A stretch of 8,537 nt of DNA from contig JBFXIU010000145.1 of assembly GCA_050175615.1 (NCBI GenBank), positions 1 through 8,537 of the forward strand. The letters are read 5' to 3'. This document shows, one piece after another, positions 7,052 through 8,537 of this stretch. The first letter of the stretch is position 1. Each line of letters begins with the position of its first letter. The notes beneath the pieces were generated by a model, which saw only the letters and a program-made list of their open reading frames with translations, searched no databases and was not told the origin of the DNA. The DNA is from CAYXXZ01 sp050175615. GTDB lineage: Bacteria > Pseudomonadota > Gammaproteobacteria > Pseudomonadales > Porticoccaceae. The position numbers were made by a program, and so were the translations under genes.

Positions 7052-7155
7052 AGAGGGAGTTCTGCTTCATTGGCGTTTTGTCGCTCCCTGGGACAGGCTC
7101 CTGAAAGCTAAACTATTGCACATTCAGCAGGCTGTAGATGGGAGGTGAAAGAAGA

Positions 7156-7176
7156 TCCGCGTACCAGCCTAGCGGA
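7156..7176 (-). terminator. Weak candidate terminator of tandem-MarR gene
   Basis: In the minus-strand transcript TCCGC and GCGGA form a 5-bp GC-rich stem with an 11-nt loop, 16 nt after the regulator stop. It is followed by TCTTCTTTC, a U-rich but interrupted tract. The stem is short, so termination would be inefficient if it occurs here. Confidence 0.3.
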
Positions 7177-7192
7177 GGGAGATATTAAGCCG

Positions 7193-8176
7193 TTACGTAG
7201 TGGCTGAATCCAGCAACTGGGAAATATTGCTTTTCATCACAGCCAGCGCCTGGACAGCGGTTTTTAGATTGTCTTCAGGAATATTGGAAAGGACAAAATC
7301 CTCGGCCTGGGAGGTGGCATCGCGAATGGAGCGAATCAGGTTTAACCCTGCCTTTGTCAGCATCACTCTGCTGCGGCGCAGGTCTTCAGGATCCTGGCGG
7401 ACTCGCAATAATTCATTTTCTTCAAGGCGAACAATATGGGCGCTCAGGGAAGAGCGGGTTAACTCCAGCTCTTTGGCGAGCGCGCCTTTGGTCATACCGT
7501 CGCGCTTTTCAAGGAAGCTCAAAATCCACCATTGGGAGCGGGTGATGCCCAGCGGCTGCAACAAGCGGTCGACGACGCTTCTGCGCATACGGGAAACGTC
7601 GTGCACCAAATAACCTATCCAGTTGGGGTCGCTCTGTCCGGTAATGGATTCAATTTTTGCCACCGTGTGGCTCGTCAAGAATTTTTTCGGGTAGCTGCCA
7701 ATATTCTTGCGGTTAATGTTGGCCTTGGCATCGAGAAGCACCTGGCGGGCAACAGCGAGATTAGCGGCTGAAATTCCGCTGCTGATGCCTAAGCTGAGTT
7801 CTCGTTCGATAGCCGCTGCCTGATCGAGCAGTGCCACGCCGCCATCGAGAATGGCGATGTTATGGGCGCGCTGATCCGCCGGGTCGACGTTGCGTACCAA
7901 CAGACCCCGCGCTTCCATTGGCGCCAGCAATTTGCCCAGGCTGGCCTTGCCGATGGAAAGCTGGGCGGCAAGATCAGTCTGGTTAGATTTCTCGCCGCCC
8001 GTAACCGCCAGCGTCTTCAATGCCCACCACTGGGATCGAGTAATTTGCAGGGGTTTGAAGGAGCGATCAAACAGGGTTCTTTGCAATCGCGCAATATTGT
8101 GCACTATGACATGAAAATCACTTTTGATGCCCCCAGAGTGGGCAGGCAGGGTTTGTTCCATAAGGCGGATGGTCAT
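7193..8176 (-). CDS. Transcriptional regulator with two MarR winged-helix domains in one chain
   Basis: 327 residues, more than twice the usual 140-160 of MarR proteins, which normally act as homodimers. Two complete domains are visible. The first spans about residues 20-155 and the second about 185-325. Both contain ITRSQWW (45-51 and 211-217, offset 166), a helix-turn-helix (about 66-90 and 230-254) and a wing with the family D-P-x-D-x-R pattern (DPADQRA at 98-104; DPEDLRR at 262-268). The linker (about 156-184) is polar. The likely form is a covalent pseudo-dimer, possibly binding as a single chain. Recognition helices differ (IGKASLGKLL versus LTRSSLSAHI), so half-site preference may be asymmetric. 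It probably represses the adjacent ligase operon through the dyads at 6878 and 6986 and may sense an acyl-CoA; both points are inferred from family knowledge and position. The start is uncertain: ATG at 8176 and at 8161 both lack a good Shine-Dalgarno. Confidence 0.92.
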   Translation of the reverse strand: MTIRLMEQTLPAHSGGIKSDFHVIVHNIARLQRTLFDRSFKPLQITRSQWWALKTLAVTGGEKSNQTDLAAQLSIGKASLGKLLAPMEARGLLVRNVDPADQRAHNIAILDGGVALLDQAAAIERELSLGISSGISAANLAVARQVLLDAKANINRKNIGSYPKKFLTSHTVAKIESITGQSDPNWIGYLVHDVSRMRRSVVDRLLQPLGITRSQWWILSFLEKRDGMTKGALAKELELTRSSLSAHIVRLEENELLRVRQDPEDLRRSRVMLTKAGLNLIRSIRDATSQAEDFVLSNIPEDNLKTAVQALAVMKSNISQLLDSATT

Positions 8177-8221
8177 CGGCGGTTTATGAGTTTAGCATCA
8201 TGGTTTGATGGCTGGGTAAGT

Positions 8222-8236
8222 GCAGCTGCCATTATA
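8222..8236 (-). promoter_or_regulatory. -10 box of tandem-MarR promoter with adjoining palindrome
   Basis: On the minus strand a perfect TATAAT occupies 8236-8231. No good -35 lies 16-19 bp upstream, which would fit a promoter that is weak or needs an activator. The predicted start near 8224 falls in an 8-bp palindrome GCAGCTGC (8222-8229), a possible autoregulatory site. The leader to ATG 8176 would be about 48 nt. Confidence 0.45.
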
Positions 8237-8292
8237 GCCCTATTTTCTCGCTGCATTTGTCCGTCATATGGTTCGGTCAGCCTGCAATCGCT

Positions 8293-8331
8293 GAGATAGG
8301 CCTGGGCAGGAGCTTCTGCCCAGGTTACCTC
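8293..8331 (-). terminator. ahpF: Hairpin downstream of ahpF, probable transcript end
   Basis: CCTGGGCAG (8301-8309) and CTGCCCAGG (8316-8324) form a perfect 9-bp GC-rich stem with a 6-nt loop, 28 nt past the ahpF stop. In the minus-strand RNA an outer GAGGUA/UAUCUC stem extends it using one G-U pair; in the plus-strand RNA the same position would be an A-C mismatch. This strand bias supports a role for the ahpF transcript. No U-tract follows, so it may stabilise the 3' end rather than terminate alone. Confidence 0.55.
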
Positions 8332-8352
8332 GCTGCAAATAACGGCCAAAAA

Positions 8353-8537
8353 TCAGGCAGCTTCTTCTTGCGTAACAGCAAAATCATTATCTTCCTGAAC
8401 CACTTCGCGAATCAGATAATCAAAGGCACCAAGAGACGCGGTGGCGCCACTGCCCATGGCGATAATGATCTGCTTAAAGGGCACATTGGCCACATCGCCA
8501 GCGGCAAAGACGCCGGCAACAGAGGTTTCACCTTTTG
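8353..8537 (-). CDS. ahpF: Alkyl hydroperoxide reductase subunit F, C-terminal fragment
   Basis: Only the last 60 complete codons are in the window; the 5' part lies beyond it. The segment begins KGETSVAGVFAAGDV, the FAD-binding GD motif of the pyridine nucleotide-disulphide oxidoreductase fold, followed by PFKQIIIAMGSGATASLGAFDYLIR, a block characteristic of AhpF/thioredoxin-reductase-like flavoproteins. AhpF passes electrons from NADH to the peroxiredoxin AhpC, which reduces hydrogen and organic peroxides in the cytoplasm. The tail after the conserved DYLIR, about 17 residues rich in Glu, Gln and Ala, is slightly extended. It is on the same strand as the MarR gene but separated by 176 bp with a hairpin and a fresh -10 box, so it is probably a separate housekeeping unit. 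A thioredoxin reductase is the alternative, but the VPFKQIIIAMG block favours AhpF. Confidence 0.88.
   Translation of the reverse strand, partial: KGETSVAGVFAAGDVANVPFKQIIIAMGSGATASLGAFDYLIREVVQEDNDFAVTQEEAA

Larger units (their letters stand above)
6840..7192. other. Intergenic control region between tandem-MarR gene and ligase operon
   Basis: These 353 bp hold the ligase promoter (6870-6899), two copies of an 11-bp dyad (6878-6888, 6986-6996), an AT-rich segment (about 6901-7000, roughly 80-85% A+T), a 4 x 7 bp tandem repeat (7024-7051) with a distant inverted copy (7101-7109), and a possible 3' hairpin of the regulator gene (7156-7176). No gene of confident length is seen; the plus-strand 36-codon frame at 7001-7111 is discussed among the rejected items. 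Confidence 0.8.

Noticed and set aside
7001..7111. Plus-strand 36-codon frame starting MKEMILRCFQ, running through the heptamer repeat
   Set aside because: It is short, its middle is translated low-complexity repeat, it has no good ribosome site before the first ATG and no recognisable similarity. It probably arises by chance.

Overview
The window reads as a piece of a Gram-negative, probably aerobic gammaproteobacterial chromosome. It holds an outer-membrane TonB-dependent receptor with a signal peptide, sigma70-like promoters, mid-range GC genes and AhpF. A marine or environmental Cellvibrionales/Spongiibacteraceae-like host is a guess from the gene combination, not something the sequence proves. 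Every gene I can support lies on the minus strand, so transcription runs from high to low coordinates.

In transcription order: (1) 8537-8353, the last 60 codons of ahpF, followed by a strong hairpin at 8293-8331. (2) 8176-7193, a 327-residue regulator made of two MarR winged-helix domains in one chain, behind a promoter with a perfect TATAAT. (3) 7192-6840, a 353-bp control region. It holds a 4 x 7 bp tandem repeat with a distant inverted copy, a very AT-rich stretch, and two identical 11-bp dyads GTATATGATAC 108 bp apart. The proximal dyad sits between the -35 and -10 boxes of the promoter for the next gene. (4) 6839-5250, an acyl-CoA synthetase, and 5237-4437, a crotonase-fold protein, 12 bp apart and translationally close. 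(5) 4330-1895, a TonB-dependent receptor. (6) 1894-1544, an intergenic region with three inverted repeats. (7) 1543-1, a second acyl-CoA synthetase of a different subfamily, cut by the window edge.

Together genes 2-7 look like a locus for uptake (receptor), CoA activation (two ligases) and early beta-oxidation-type processing (crotonase) of a hydrophobic or aromatic carboxylic acid. The tandem MarR protein is probably its repressor. MarR regulators of such loci commonly respond to the acyl-CoA made by the neighbouring ligase; that is known of the family and only inferred here. The substrate cannot be read from the sequence. The most unusual items are the single-chain MarR pseudo-dimer and the paired dyads in the adjacent promoter region.
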